Origin: Nostoc sp. FACHB-280
Lineage (GTDB): Bacteria; Cyanobacteriota; Cyanobacteriia; Cyanobacteriales; Nostocaceae
NCBI RefSeq assembly: GCF_014697615.1
Contig: NZ_JACJSD010000002.1
Span: forward strand, 124,001-188,000
Length of the DNA: 64,000 nucleotides
Direction of reading: 5' to 3'
Made by a program: the position numbers and the translations under genes. Below are positions 36,034 to 44,165 of this stretch, piece by piece; position 1 is the first letter of the stretch; each line of letters opens with the position of its first letter. The notes beneath the pieces were generated by a model. That model was not told the DNA's origin. It saw nothing but the letters and a program-made list of their open reading frames with translations, and searched no databases.

Positions 36034-36657
36034 ATGCAAAGTCAAACCATTGACCCAGCTAAAACTGAATTAAATCATCATCACAGTACAGCCACAGTTG
36101 ATCATCACGAAGCACATCCAGATCATCGCTTGTTTGGTTTGTTTGTCTTCTTGGTGGCTGAAGGGATGATTTTTATGGGCTTATTCGGAGCCTATTTAGC
36201 TTTTCGTTCCACCTTACCTGTGTGGCCGCCGGCGGGTACTCCAGAGTTAGAATTATTGCTGCCTGGAGTCAACACCGTTAATCTAATTGCCAGCAGTTTT
36301 GTGATGCACAATGCTGATACAGCAATTAAAAAGAATAATGCGCGGGGGGCGCGAATTTGGTTAGCCATCACTGCCGCAATGGGGGCAATTTTCTTGGTAG
36401 GTCAGGTATATGAATATACTCACCTAGAATTTGGTTTAACCACCAATTTATTCGCCAGTGCCTTTTATGTGTTGACTGGGTTCCACGGACTACACGTTAC
36501 TATCGGTGTTTTAGCAATTGTGGCAGTGTTGTGGCGATCGCGCGTTCCCGGTCATTATAGTAATGAAAAACACTTCGGTATTGAAGCCGCAGAAATCTAC
36601 TGGCACTTTGTAGACGTAATTTGGATAATTTTATTCGGATTACTGTATCTTCTGTAG
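36034..36657 (+). CDS. ctaE: Cytochrome c oxidase subunit III
   Basis: A 207-residue membrane protein with five expected helices and a His-rich N-terminus (HHHSTATVDHHEAHPDHR). The family core is present: LVAEGMIFMGLFGAYLAFRS, then GFHGLHVTIGVLA and EAAEIYWHFVDVIWIILF. It stabilises the oxidase core. The sequence before the ATG (CATACTTCATACTTCACACTT) is a heptamer repeat without a Shine-Dalgarno site. It is followed by an intrinsic terminator at 36704, which ends the oxidase operon. Confidence 0.95.
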   Translation: MQSQTIDPAKTELNHHHSTATVDHHEAHPDHRLFGLFVFLVAEGMIFMGLFGAYLAFRSTLPVWPPAGTPELELLLPGVNTVNLIASSFVMHNADTAIKKNNARGARIWLAITAAMGAIFLVGQVYEYTHLEFGLTTNLFASAFYVLTGFHGLHVTIGVLAIVAVLWRSRVPGHYSNEKHFGIEAAEIYWHFVDVIWIILFGLLYLL

Positions 36658-36703
36658 GTATTAATTACCAAGTTGTTCACTCCACGCGAATAACTTAAAA
36701 ATC

Positions 36704-36725
36704 AACCCCCATCGGGGGTTTTTTT
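36704..36725 (+). terminator. Intrinsic terminator of the ctaCDE operon
   Basis: AACCCCC-ATC-GGGGGTT forms a perfect seven-base stem with a three-base loop and is followed by TTTTT, 46 bases after the ctaE stop. Orientation fits plus-strand termination. Confidence 0.88.
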
Positions 36726-36770
36726 ATTGCAACTTTATCAGTGCTGAGTTGGGAGTGCTGAGTATAAGCT

Positions 36771-36909
36771 TATAGCAGAAGGCAGGAGGCAGAAGGAAAA
36801 GTCTTACTATTCCTAGCATTCAAGCTTTCAAATTGTCCTAACATATCTGACTACGGCTATATTAGTTGGAACTGACGCAAAACACCTCTCAAACTCTCAT
36901 TTCTCCGTG
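36771..36909. repeat. Composite dispersed repeat, copy 1
   Basis: 36771-36861 (TATAGCAGAAGGCAGGAGG...) matches 44051-44141 in inverted orientation over about 90 bases with few differences. The adjoining part 36867-36909 (CTGACGCAAAACACC...CTCATTTCTC) matches 42735-42775 inverted. The region 36658-37011 holds only this, the ctaE terminator and STRR-like repeats; no gene. Confidence 0.75.
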
Positions 36910-37011
36910 AACTCTGTGCCTCTGTGGTTCGTTTTTTCATGATTTTGCGAGTCACGTTAGTTTAAGAATGTTATGAGCTATTGGTCATTTGTACTGACGA
37001 AGAACTAATGA

Positions 37012-38427
37012 CTAAACTAACGCTTTCAATAACGCTTGGAGTTTGAGTTGAACTTCAGCAAATTCCTTATCGGGGTCAGAACCGGCGACGATACCTGCAC
37101 CTGCGTACAGTCTAGCGCGATCGCCATCAATTAAGGCCGAACGAATCCCCACAATAAATTCGCAGTTACCTTGAGAGTCTATCCAACCCAAAGGTGCAGC
37201 ATATAAACCCCTCTCAAAGCTTTCGTAACGCCGAATTTCTGCACAAGCCACGTCTCGCGCTGCGCCAGCAACGGCTGGTGTGGGATGCAGTTGCGCCACA
37301 ATTTTTAAGGGGTGGACGTTAGGGGGAACAATGGCGCTAATGGGTGTCCATAAATGTTGGATGTTAGATAGCTGTCGCAGACGTGGTGGTAATGTTTGAG
37401 GGGATAATCCTAGTTGTGATAAGCGTTGAGTTATAAAATCAATGACTAATGAGTGTTCATGTCTTTCTTTTTCACTGTTGAGTAAGCGATTTGCATTCGC
37501 CGCGTCTTCGGCTGGTGTTTTACCCCGTGGCGCAGAACCAGCTAAAGCATCGGTGATTAATTGTTGATTTTGAATACAAATTAATCTTTCTGGACTTGCA
37601 CCGATAAAGTTTTGTCCTTTACCATTACTGGTGGAAAAAACATAACAATTAGGATGAATTTTTCTAAGATTATCTAATGATTTATATAAATTAAACTGAT
37701 GATTTGCCCGGACATCTAAAGCATCTGCTAAAACAATTTTGCTGAGATGACTAGCTTGGATTTTTTCTAAAGCCGAAATAACAGAACGCTTAAATGCTTT
37801 ACCTTGCGTTACAGGTTGTTTACTAAAATGGGTTGAGAAAAAGTCAAGTTTAGGTGAGAAATATTCTAAAGAATTAATCAGTTCGACTTTACTCCATAAA
37901 TCATGCCAGATTTTATCTAAATTGGTGTTGGCTGTGATTAATAGGTTAGCGACTAAGATACAGTCCTGATTTTTTACAGCTATTTGCCAGCGCGGTAAAA
38001 ATATCGTCGCTGAAGGAAAAGGATAATCTGTTTGAATATTTTGGTTAAAAAAACTAAAGTAACAAAAAAAGCGGGGACTGGCAAAAGGTTTGTTAATATC
38101 TCCAAAAGGAATTATATTTTTTAGACAACTTTTGATAAAATATTCTGCTTGATTAAATCGGTCTTGCCCATTAATTTGTAATTTTGTGACAGCATCAATC
38201 GCGGCGATCGCTTCGCCTTTACCTCTATTCTCAAAGTAAAAATTTATTTCATTTGCTTGCGCTAGTTTATCCAATACAACTAAAGGATCAACCCAGTCGA
38301 GTTCTAGGGAAATACTCACAATTTGCCGACAATTATTGGTGAGGCAATTTTCTTGAACCGCTAACAGAAATTGGTATATGTCTTTGTGCGTTACAAAGAA
38401 GTTGTTACGACATGGTGAAACTGTCAT
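37012..38427 (-). CDS. menF: Isochorismate synthase (MenF/EntC family)
   Basis: A 471-residue chorismate-binding enzyme that isomerises chorismate to isochorismate, the first committed step of phylloquinone (vitamin K1) synthesis for photosystem I. The C-terminal catalytic half is clear: FIGASPERLI, ALAGSAPRGK, LNSEKERHEHSLVIDFI, HPTPAVAGAARDVA and RLYAGAGIVAGSDPDKEF. The N-terminal part is variable, as usual. It is divergent from menA, with 416 bases between, and near menC and menE, so the window carries four of the pathway genes. Confidence 0.93.
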   Translation of the reverse strand: MTVSPCRNNFFVTHKDIYQFLLAVQENCLTNNCRQIVSISLELDWVDPLVVLDKLAQANEINFYFENRGKGEAIAAIDAVTKLQINGQDRFNQAEYFIKSCLKNIIPFGDINKPFASPRFFCYFSFFNQNIQTDYPFPSATIFLPRWQIAVKNQDCILVANLLITANTNLDKIWHDLWSKVELINSLEYFSPKLDFFSTHFSKQPVTQGKAFKRSVISALEKIQASHLSKIVLADALDVRANHQFNLYKSLDNLRKIHPNCYVFSTSNGKGQNFIGASPERLICIQNQQLITDALAGSAPRGKTPAEDAANANRLLNSEKERHEHSLVIDFITQRLSQLGLSPQTLPPRLRQLSNIQHLWTPISAIVPPNVHPLKIVAQLHPTPAVAGAARDVACAEIRRYESFERGLYAAPLGWIDSQGNCEFIVGIRSALIDGDRARLYAGAGIVAGSDPDKEFAEVQLKLQALLKALV

Positions 38428-38843
38428 GGATCTAGGAATAGTAAATTTTTTTTAAGTAATCTTCCTAAAGTGTAATTAATCATGGTCTATTTCTACAGGT
38501 ATCATATTCAGACGACATTTCACCAGAGTATAGTTTGCTTTGTTTTAGGTATTACCAAACGCTGACAATCTATGCTCAGTTTTAGCCTGCAACCAAAAAA
38601 TAAGTTTTACTAAGGATATGCTTAATCAGTTCAAAAAAGTGCTGACTATTCAGGGCTAATTGCTGAGTAAAATAATTAAAGAAGAATTCAGAAGTCAGGA
38701 TTTAGGAGGCAGAATTAATGAGTGGGGATGCAAGCCAGTCATTAATTCTAGACCAATGATTTTGAGATGTTTGAGGGTTGAACTCATTGATTCACACCTA
38801 ACATAGACTGAATTCTATTTTGATAAGCAATCAATATTAACTA
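38428..38843. promoter_or_regulatory. Divergent promoter region menF/menA
   Basis: These 416 bases separate divergent menF and menA and should hold both promoters. I see no ORF, strong hairpin or named site; composition is A/T-rich. Confidence 0.45.
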
Positions 38844-39743
38844 ATGACTACCAAGCAGATTTCACATTCCAAAAATAAGCTGTGGATGGCGGCAATTAAA
38901 CCACCAATGTACAGTGTGGCGATTATGCCTATATGGATAGGAACAGCAATTGCTTTTGCCGAAAAGAAGATTTTGAATACAACAGTATTTTTAACTTTTT
39001 TAGTAGCAGCAATATTAATTCTGGCATGGGAGAACTTAAGTAATGATGTATTTGATTCTGAAACAGGAATCGATAAAAATAAACATCATTCCCTAGTGAA
39101 TTTAACAGGGAAGAAGTCGCTTATATTTTGGTTGGCAAATCTGTGTTTGGTAATTGGGTTGTTAGGAATACTCGCGATCGCTATTTGGCAACAAGACCCA
39201 ACTGTGATCATCATGGTGTTAGCGGCTTGTGCTTTGGGTTATATGTACCAAGGGCCACCCTTTCGGCTAGGATACCAAGGATTAGGCGAAATTCTCTGCT
39301 TTTTTGCTTTTGGGCCTTTATTAGTGCCAACAGCATATTACAGCCAAACTCAAACTTGGTCATTTGCTAGTTTTGCAGCTTCGGTGATTGTTGGGATTGT
39401 GACTAGCTTAATTTTGTTTTGTTCACACTTTCACCAAGTTAAGGATGACATAGCCGCAGGAAAGCGATCGCCAATTGTGCGTTTAGGTACAACCAACGGT
39501 GCAAAAGTTTTAGTTTGGTTTACCGCCAGTATCTATCCTTTGTCTTTGTTGTTGGTGATTTTGGGAATCTTCCCAGTCTGGACATTATTGAGTTGGCTGA
39601 GTCTACCATCCGCCTTCAAATTATGTCGTCACGTCCAAGAAAATCACAACTATCCAGATAAAGTTAGCAACTGTAAATTTATCGCGGTGGCTGTACATTT
39701 CTGGAGTTGTTTGTTCTTGGGTGTAGGGTTTTTTATTGGGTGA
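38844..39743 (+). CDS. menA: 2-carboxy-1,4-naphthoquinone phytyltransferase
   Basis: A 299-residue UbiA-family membrane enzyme that attaches the phytyl chain to the naphthoquinone ring, the prenylation step of phylloquinone synthesis. Asp-rich site one is NDVFDSETGIDKNKHH (about residue 67-83) and the second is in HFHQVKDDIAAGKRSPIVRLG. About eight or nine helices are expected (WMAAIKPPMYSVAIMPIWIGTAIAF at the start). It is followed within 50 bases by menC, probably one operon. Confidence 0.93.
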   Translation: MTTKQISHSKNKLWMAAIKPPMYSVAIMPIWIGTAIAFAEKKILNTTVFLTFLVAAILILAWENLSNDVFDSETGIDKNKHHSLVNLTGKKSLIFWLANLCLVIGLLGILAIAIWQQDPTVIIMVLAACALGYMYQGPPFRLGYQGLGEILCFFAFGPLLVPTAYYSQTQTWSFASFAASVIVGIVTSLILFCSHFHQVKDDIAAGKRSPIVRLGTTNGAKVLVWFTASIYPLSLLLVILGIFPVWTLLSWLSLPSAFKLCRHVQENHNYPDKVSNCKFIAVAVHFWSCLFLGVGFFIG

Positions 39744-39773
39744 TGAGTTGTAAGAGGTACGAAAAGAATAATT

Positions 39774-39804
39774 AACCGCAGATGGACGCAGATGAACGCA
39801 GATA
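39774..39804. repeat. CGCAGATGGACGCAGATGAA repeat carrying the menC start codon
   Basis: AACCGCAGATGGACGCAG continues as ATGAACGCAGAT, a degenerate 11-base repeat of CGCAGATGRAC. The only in-frame ATG for menC (39792) lies within it. A related family is seen at 13897-13959 and 50253-50314. Confidence 0.75.
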
Positions 39805-40994
39805 AATTTGTACCTCAACATTCACACTTCGACTTACCTCGACTTCGCTCGGTACAAGTCGCTCAGTGTCCAGCACTCAGCACTCAGCACTCAGCACTCA
39901 GCACTCACACTTCGACTTACCTCGACTTCGCTCGGTACAAGTCGCTCAGTGTAAAGCACTCAGCACTCAGCACTCAGCACTCAGCACTTTTCACATTTCG
40001 TCCTTACCAGCGTAAATTTGCGCGTCCACTCACTACTCATCATGGTGTTTGGGAGATGCGCGAAGGAATTATCTTGCGTCTGGTTGATGAAGCGGGGAAT
40101 GTTGGCTGGGGGGAAATTGCACCTATTAGTTGGTTTGGTTCGGAAACTTTAGATCAAGCTTTGAATTTTTGTCGCCAACTACCTAAAGAAATTACATCTG
40201 AAACTATTGTTTCAATTCCTGATGATTTACCCGCTTGTCAATTTGGGTTTGAGTCAGCGTTTGATGGAATGGGGAGTAGGGAGTGGTGGTTCGACTACTT
40301 CGGCTGCGCTCAGTACAAGTCCGCTCACCAACCGGGATTGCGTGAGAATTTGAGTTGTAGCGGGTTACTTGCTGCGGGTGAAGTGGCTTTACAACAATGG
40401 CAAACCCTATGGCAACAAGGATATCGTACATTTAAATGGAAAATTGGTGTTGATGCGATCGCCAAAGAACTCGCAATTTTTGATAACCTATGTCGTAGCT
40501 TACCCGCCTCAGCTAAACTGCGCCTCGATGCTAACGGCGGACTCAGCTATGAAGAAGCCGAGTTATGGCTAGAAACTTGTGGCAAAATTCAGGGTGAAGT
40601 AAGCGCAGAAATTGAATTTTTAGAACAACCCTTACCTGTGAAAGACTTAGCAGGGATGTTGGAGTTAAGTAAATTTTACCGAACTGCGATCGCATTAGAT
40701 GAATCTGTCGCCACACTCCAGCAACTCATCAGTTGTTATCAACAAGGTTGGCGAGGAATTTTCGTCCTTAAACCCGGAATTATCGGTTCACCATCAAAGT
40801 TGCGTCAGTTTTACCAACAACATGAAATTGATGCTGTATTTTCCTCTGTATTTGAGACTGTCATTGGTAGACAAGCTGCACTTAACCTAGCAGCCGAATT
40901 ATCTCGCAAAAACAGAGCCGTTGGTTTTGGCGTTGATCATTTTTTTGCCCAAGCAGCAGCAACAAATCCTGAAAGTTTATGGAACAACTTTTAA
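39792..40994 (+). CDS. menC: o-Succinylbenzoate synthase, with repeat-derived segments
   Basis: A 400-residue enolase-superfamily enzyme that dehydrates SHCHC to o-succinylbenzoate. The family core begins at about residue 67 (FTFRPYQRKFARPL) and carries TFKWKIG, LDANGG, FLEQPL, ALDESV and FVLKPG. Residues 1-66 are encoded by dispersed repeats (tandem 83-base units plus the CGCAGATG repeat). No other in-frame start is seen, so the native start seems lost. A second repeat (40288-40333) adds about 15-20 residues around DYFGCAQYKSAHQPG. Lysines and acidic residues of the active site appear intact. Translation of the N-terminal extension is inferred; a non-standard start nearer 39990 is possible. 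Its end overlaps menE by 16 bases. Confidence 0.88.
   Translation: MNADKFVPQHSHFDLPRLRSVQVAQCPALSTQHSALSTHTSTYLDFARYKSLSVKHSALSTQHSALFTFRPYQRKFARPLTTHHGVWEMREGIILRLVDEAGNVGWGEIAPISWFGSETLDQALNFCRQLPKEITSETIVSIPDDLPACQFGFESAFDGMGSREWWFDYFGCAQYKSAHQPGLRENLSCSGLLAAGEVALQQWQTLWQQGYRTFKWKIGVDAIAKELAIFDNLCRSLPASAKLRLDANGGLSYEEAELWLETCGKIQGEVSAEIEFLEQPLPVKDLAGMLELSKFYRTAIALDESVATLQQLISCYQQGWRGIFVLKPGIIGSPSKLRQFYQQHEIDAVFSSVFETVIGRQAALNLAAELSRKNRAVGFGVDHFFAQAAATNPESLWNNF
39823..39988. repeat. Two tandem 83-base repeat units within the menC 5' coding region
   Basis: Units at 39823-39905 and 39906-39988 each have an imperfect palindrome (ACACTTCGACTTACC...GGTACAAGTCGCTCAGTGT) followed by CAGCACT tandem tails. 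Because 83 is not a multiple of three, the two copies are read in different frames. The second gives STYLDFARYKSLSV, as does the copy in menE. Confidence 0.9.
40288..40333. repeat. 46-base palindromic element inside menC
   Basis: GGTTCGACTACTTCGG...GCTCACCAACC. The reverse complement of 41360-41405 in menE is nearly identical to it. It is in frame, and lies in the region between the capping domain and the SGLLAAGE segment. Confidence 0.85.
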
Positions 40995-42511
40995 CTTATC
41001 TGCAAAATTTACCTCAATCTGATTGGTTAATTGCTAACAACAGCCATCAATTTTCAGTAATAGCGAAAAAACTATATTTAGAACTCACAGAAATATTAAA
41101 ACAACGCCACACACCACCAAAAATTATCTTAGCTGAACGCGAACCAGTCAAATTTTTAGCCAGCTTTCTCGCCGCTTGTGCAGCCAATTGTCCGGTATTT
41201 CTTTGTAACCCCGACTGGGGAACCCAAGAATGGCAACAAGTATTTGAATTAGTCCAACCAGATATTATCTTAGGAATCAATTTTAATTCCCATTCCTGCT
41301 TACTGAGCGAACTTGTACTGAGCGCAGCCGAAGTAGCCGAAGTACACTCCTCATTCTCGGTTGGTGAGCGAACTTGTACTGAGCGTAACCGAAGTAGCCG
41401 AACCAATACGTACACTTCGACTTACCTCGACTTCGCTCGGTACAAGTCGCTCAGTGTACAGCACTCAGCACTCAGCACTCAGCACTCAGCACTCATAATG
41501 ATTCCCACAGGTGGCTCGTCGGGTAACATCAAATTCGCCATCCACACTTGGGAAACCCTCACCGCCTCTGTGCAAGGATTTACAGAATATTTTCAGTTAA
41601 ACCAAGTGAATTCTTGTTGCATATTACCCCTTTATCATGTCAGTGGGTTAATGCAATTTATCCGTTCTTTTACAACTGGCGGTAAACTCACTATTCTGCC
41701 ATTCAAAAATTTAGAAACTGGACAAATACCTACAATTCAACCAGCAGAATATTTCATTTCTTTAGTACCAACTCAATTACAACGCCTTTTACAAAATCCA
41801 GAATTAACTCAATGGTTAGCCCAATTTCAAACTGTTATGTTAGGGGGCGCACCAGCTTGGCCAGAATTATTAGAAAAAGCCCGCTTTCATAACATAAGAT
41901 TAGCCCCAACCTATGGTATGACAGAAACCGCCTCGCAAATTGCCACCCTTAAACCTGATGATTTTCTTCAAGGTGAATTTAACAGTGGGCAGATTTTACC
42001 TCATGCCCAGGTAACAATTCGCAATCAACAAGGAGAAGTTTTACCACCTAATCAAATTGGGAATATTACTATTCAAGCCAAATCTTTAGCAATTGGTTAT
42101 TATCCTCATCATTGGGAAAATCAAGGTTATTTGCAAGTAGATGATTTAGGCTTTTTAGATAATCAAGGTTATCTAAATATTATCGGACGCAACAGCGACA
42201 AAATCATTACAGGCGGCGAAAACGTTTACCCCTCCGAAATTGAAGCAGCCATCCGCGCAACTCAATTAGTTGTTGATGTTTGTGTAATTGGTGTACCTGA
42301 TAAACATTGGGGACAAGCCTTAACAGCTATATATATTCCTCAAGATATTAATATTTCTCATTTAGAAATCGCAACGTTACTAAAAAATCAACTCAGTAAA
42401 TTCAAAATTCCTAAACATTGGATTTGTCTGGAAGATTTACCCCGTAACGCCCAAGGTAAAGTTAACCGTCAAGCACTACAACAAATAGCCGCAGAATTTC
42501 TGCACAATTAA
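40979..42511 (+). CDS. menE: o-Succinylbenzoate-CoA ligase, with an in-frame repeat insertion
   Basis: A 510-residue adenylate-forming enzyme that makes OSB-CoA. Motifs are MIPTGGSSG (P-loop-like, about residue 172), APTYGMTETASQI, YLQVDDLGFLDNQGYLNIIGR, TGGENVYPSEIE and the catalytic Lys in PRNAQGKVNRQ. The start overlaps the menC end by 16 bases. About 66 residues (roughly 107-172, including ELVLSAAEVAEVHSSF and STYLDFARYKSLSVQHSAL) are encoded by repeats (41296-41494). They sit just before the phosphate-binding loop. The frame is kept throughout, so the enzyme may tolerate the insert as a surface loop. Family size without it is about 445, which is typical. Confidence 0.9.
   Translation: MEQLLTYLQNLPQSDWLIANNSHQFSVIAKKLYLELTEILKQRHTPPKIILAEREPVKFLASFLAACAANCPVFLCNPDWGTQEWQQVFELVQPDIILGINFNSHSCLLSELVLSAAEVAEVHSSFSVGERTCTERNRSSRTNTYTSTYLDFARYKSLSVQHSALSTQHSALIMIPTGGSSGNIKFAIHTWETLTASVQGFTEYFQLNQVNSCCILPLYHVSGLMQFIRSFTTGGKLTILPFKNLETGQIPTIQPAEYFISLVPTQLQRLLQNPELTQWLAQFQTVMLGGAPAWPELLEKARFHNIRLAPTYGMTETASQIATLKPDDFLQGEFNSGQILPHAQVTIRNQQGEVLPPNQIGNITIQAKSLAIGYYPHHWENQGYLQVDDLGFLDNQGYLNIIGRNSDKIITGGENVYPSEIEAAIRATQLVVDVCVIGVPDKHWGQALTAIYIPQDINISHLEIATLLKNQLSKFKIPKHWICLEDLPRNAQGKVNRQALQQIAAEFLHN
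41296..41494. repeat. Repeat cluster inside menE
   Basis: Two copies of TGAGCGAACTTGTACTGAGC-type element (from 41304 and 41365, 61 bases apart; inverted relative to 40288 in menC) are followed by a 46-base ACACTTCGACTTACC...CAGTGT palindrome (41412-41457) and about five CAGCACT heptamer-decamer units. The total inserted length of about 198 bases is divisible by three. Confidence 0.88.
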
Positions 42512-42516
42512 CCCGT

Positions 42517-42645
42517 TGATAACAAACGAGTTAAGATTTTCTATGGATGAGGTAAGGTTAATAAGAAACCTTACGTCATTTGTAACAAATGAGTTAAGGT
42601 TCTCTATGGATGAGATAGCATTCGTCAGGAACCTTACCACATATC
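42517..42645. repeat. Two tandem ~61-base repeats after menE
   Basis: GATAACAAACGAGTTAAG and the related GTAACAAATGAGTTAAGG head two similar units containing TCTATGGATGAG. The first includes a perfect hairpin GTAAGGTT-AATAAGA-AACCTTAC (42552-42574). They give short open frames on both strands that I do not regard as genes. It may serve as a 3' end of the men transcript. Confidence 0.7.
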
Positions 42646-42781
42646 TTGCACCTAGCCCCGACGAATGGAAATTCGCACGCCAGTACATACTTTGTTGGGT
42701 TTCGCTATGGCTCCACCCAACCTACTTTTCTTAGTTAGAAGAGAAATGAGAGTTTGACTGGTGTTGTGCGTCAGTCTTGTA

Positions 42782-43378
42782 TCATTTTCCAGCTTGGAGA
42801 TTACGTGAATAAATCTCATTTTCTCGTTGAATGAATTTGTGGCTAATTAAATCACGTCGCAAGGTTATGTAATCAGGATGATAACGATTGAGAATTTCAT
42901 TCACCATCTGTTCAGGATATTCAACTCCTGGCTCAAACTTCTGAGAAAGCCATTTAAGAATGACTAAGCGTTTTTTACGACTTACAGGAATTTCCTTAAG
43001 GCGCTGAAATCCATCTGAACTGTTGGAATTACTTTCTAAATAACTGTGCAAAACTTTGTTTTCCCAAGCTTCAGTATCTATATTTTCAATTAAAGATGCT
43101 ATCCTTCCTGGCGTAAAAATTTCCTTACTGATGTTTTCTAAGGCTTCACTATCTAACTGATACAAACGGCTGTTACCATCAGGGCGCATGGTCACTAAAT
43201 TTACTTCTTTCAGTTTCGCTAAATGGTGAGATACGGTCGGTTCTTTGAGTTGCATGAGTACAGCCAATTCTTCCACACTACACTCTTGATTTGCCAAAAT
43301 ACCTACTATCTTCAATCGACTTTCGTCAGCCAATACTTTAAAAAACTGTAGCAGGGTTTGAAACTGTTCTTTTCCCAT
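42782..43378 (-). CDS. ArsR-type regulator with C-terminal DUF2087
   Basis: A 198-residue protein. Residues 1-95 form an ArsR winged helix (ILANQECSVEELAVLMQLKEPTVSHHLAKLKEVNLVTMRPDG). The C-terminal part (RKKRLVILKWLSQKFEPGVEYPEQMVNEILNRYHPDYITLRRDLI) is a DUF2087 domain with a further DNA- or ligand-binding look. No metal-binding ELCVCDL motif is seen, so metal sensing is unlikely by that route. An inverted repeat just upstream of the start (43394-43429) suggests autoregulation. No target gene is adjacent except the HTH micro-gene at 43552. Confidence 0.88.
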   Translation of the reverse strand: MGKEQFQTLLQFFKVLADESRLKIVGILANQECSVEELAVLMQLKEPTVSHHLAKLKEVNLVTMRPDGNSRLYQLDSEALENISKEIFTPGRIASLIENIDTEAWENKVLHSYLESNSNSSDGFQRLKEIPVSRKKRLVILKWLSQKFEPGVEYPEQMVNEILNRYHPDYITLRRDLISHKFIQRENEIYSRNLQAGK

Positions 43379-43393
43379 AATTTTGTTATAATC

Positions 43394-43429
43394 AATTCGA
43401 TCCCGATCTAATTAGAAAGAAATCGAATT
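43394..43429. promoter_or_regulatory. Inverted repeat, candidate operator of the ArsR-DUF2087 gene
   Basis: AATTCGAT (43394-43401) and ATCGAATT (43422-43429) form a perfect eight-base inverted repeat separated by 20 bases (centres about 28 bases apart), with a CTAATTAG palindrome between. It begins 16 bases upstream of the start codon, a usual place for an ArsR-family operator. Confidence 0.55.
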
Positions 43430-43551
43430 AGTTATGCTGTCCTCCTAAGATGCAGCGCAATCTCCTATTGGTTAATTTTTTTATTAATGTCAATTTTGCG
43501 ATTTGTTTAGAAAAAAAATGAATTTTCTTAAGTTGTTCTTTACATTTCGCT

Positions 43552-43767
43552 ATGCTGAAACATTCGTTAGTAAGAAAAATCAGAAACAGAACAATTAAAC
43601 AAGGTACTTCTCTTGTACAAGCGGCTAAATTTTTAGGCGTAGACCAGAGTACCTTGTACGTGGCTATTCAAAAAGGGCAAATTCCTACAACTACTAGAAA
43701 TGGCAGGACTGTGATTAGTCAAGGAGCTTTAATGGACTATCAAGCGAGGATTAGACCTCTCTTATAA
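43552..43767 (+). CDS. Small helix-turn-helix (excisionase-like) protein
   Basis: A 71-residue basic protein: TSLVQAAKFLGVDQSTLYVAIQKGQIPTTTRNGRTVIS is a MerR/excisionase-type helix-turn-helix with a short wing, and MDYQARIRPLL follows. It is divergent from the ArsR-DUF2087 gene and shares its 173-base upstream region, so the two may be co-regulated. It has no integrase nearby, so excisionase function is not supported. Confidence 0.72.
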   Translation: MLKHSLVRKIRNRTIKQGTSLVQAAKFLGVDQSTLYVAIQKGQIPTTTRNGRTVISQGALMDYQARIRPLL

Positions 43768-44165
43768 GTAATTGAAATAGTAAGTATTAGCAATTGAAAT
43801 GATGTTGAGATAGATTCGCGATCGCCTAGACAATGTCAATGATTAATTGACATAGAGTTCTAGTCTAGCGTAAGAAAAACCAATTCAAGATAGCAAATAC
43901 AAATTTGTGCAGATAAGCAATGTTTTTGGATGAAACTATATTTTCATCAAAAACAGATATTTTTCTGTGTAAATTTTTAGTTGATGTTTTGTCAGCTAGG
44001 TTTGGCGATCGCTTCACTAAAACCATCACCCAAGTTTATTGATAAAGTAATATAGCGGTAGTCAGATATGTTAGGACAATTTGAAAGCTTGAAGGCCAGG
44101 AATAGTAAGACTTTTACTCCTGCCTTCTGCCTTCTGCTATATATAATATTTTCCTTGTTGAAATT
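43768..44165. repeat. Intergenic region with inverted copy of dispersed repeat
   Basis: 44051-44141 is the inverted copy of the ~90-base repeat at 36771-36861 (TATGTTAGGACAATTTGAAAGC...CTTCTGCCTTCTGC). The rest of the 398-base gap is A/T-rich, with HIP1 sites, and should hold the promoter of the Uma2 gene. No gene is seen. Confidence 0.7.

Noticed and set aside
39870-39990. Regularly spaced CAGCACT repeats suggesting a CRISPR array
   Set aside because: Units are 7-10 bases in direct tandem without unique spacers, lie in a coding frame and have no cas genes nearby.
37012-42511. Transposon or IS element carrying the men genes
   Set aside because: Inverted 90-base repeats flank part of the region, but there is no transposase and the genes are core phylloquinone genes; the repeats belong to a dispersed family.
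42516-42734. Short ORFs on both strands after menE
   Set aside because: They are translations of the tandem ~61-base repeats (repeated ELRFSMDE or SIENLNSFV peptides) with no independent support.
43552-43767. Excisionase of an integrated element
   Set aside because: The protein has an excisionase-like HTH, but no integrase, att repeats or phage genes are near.
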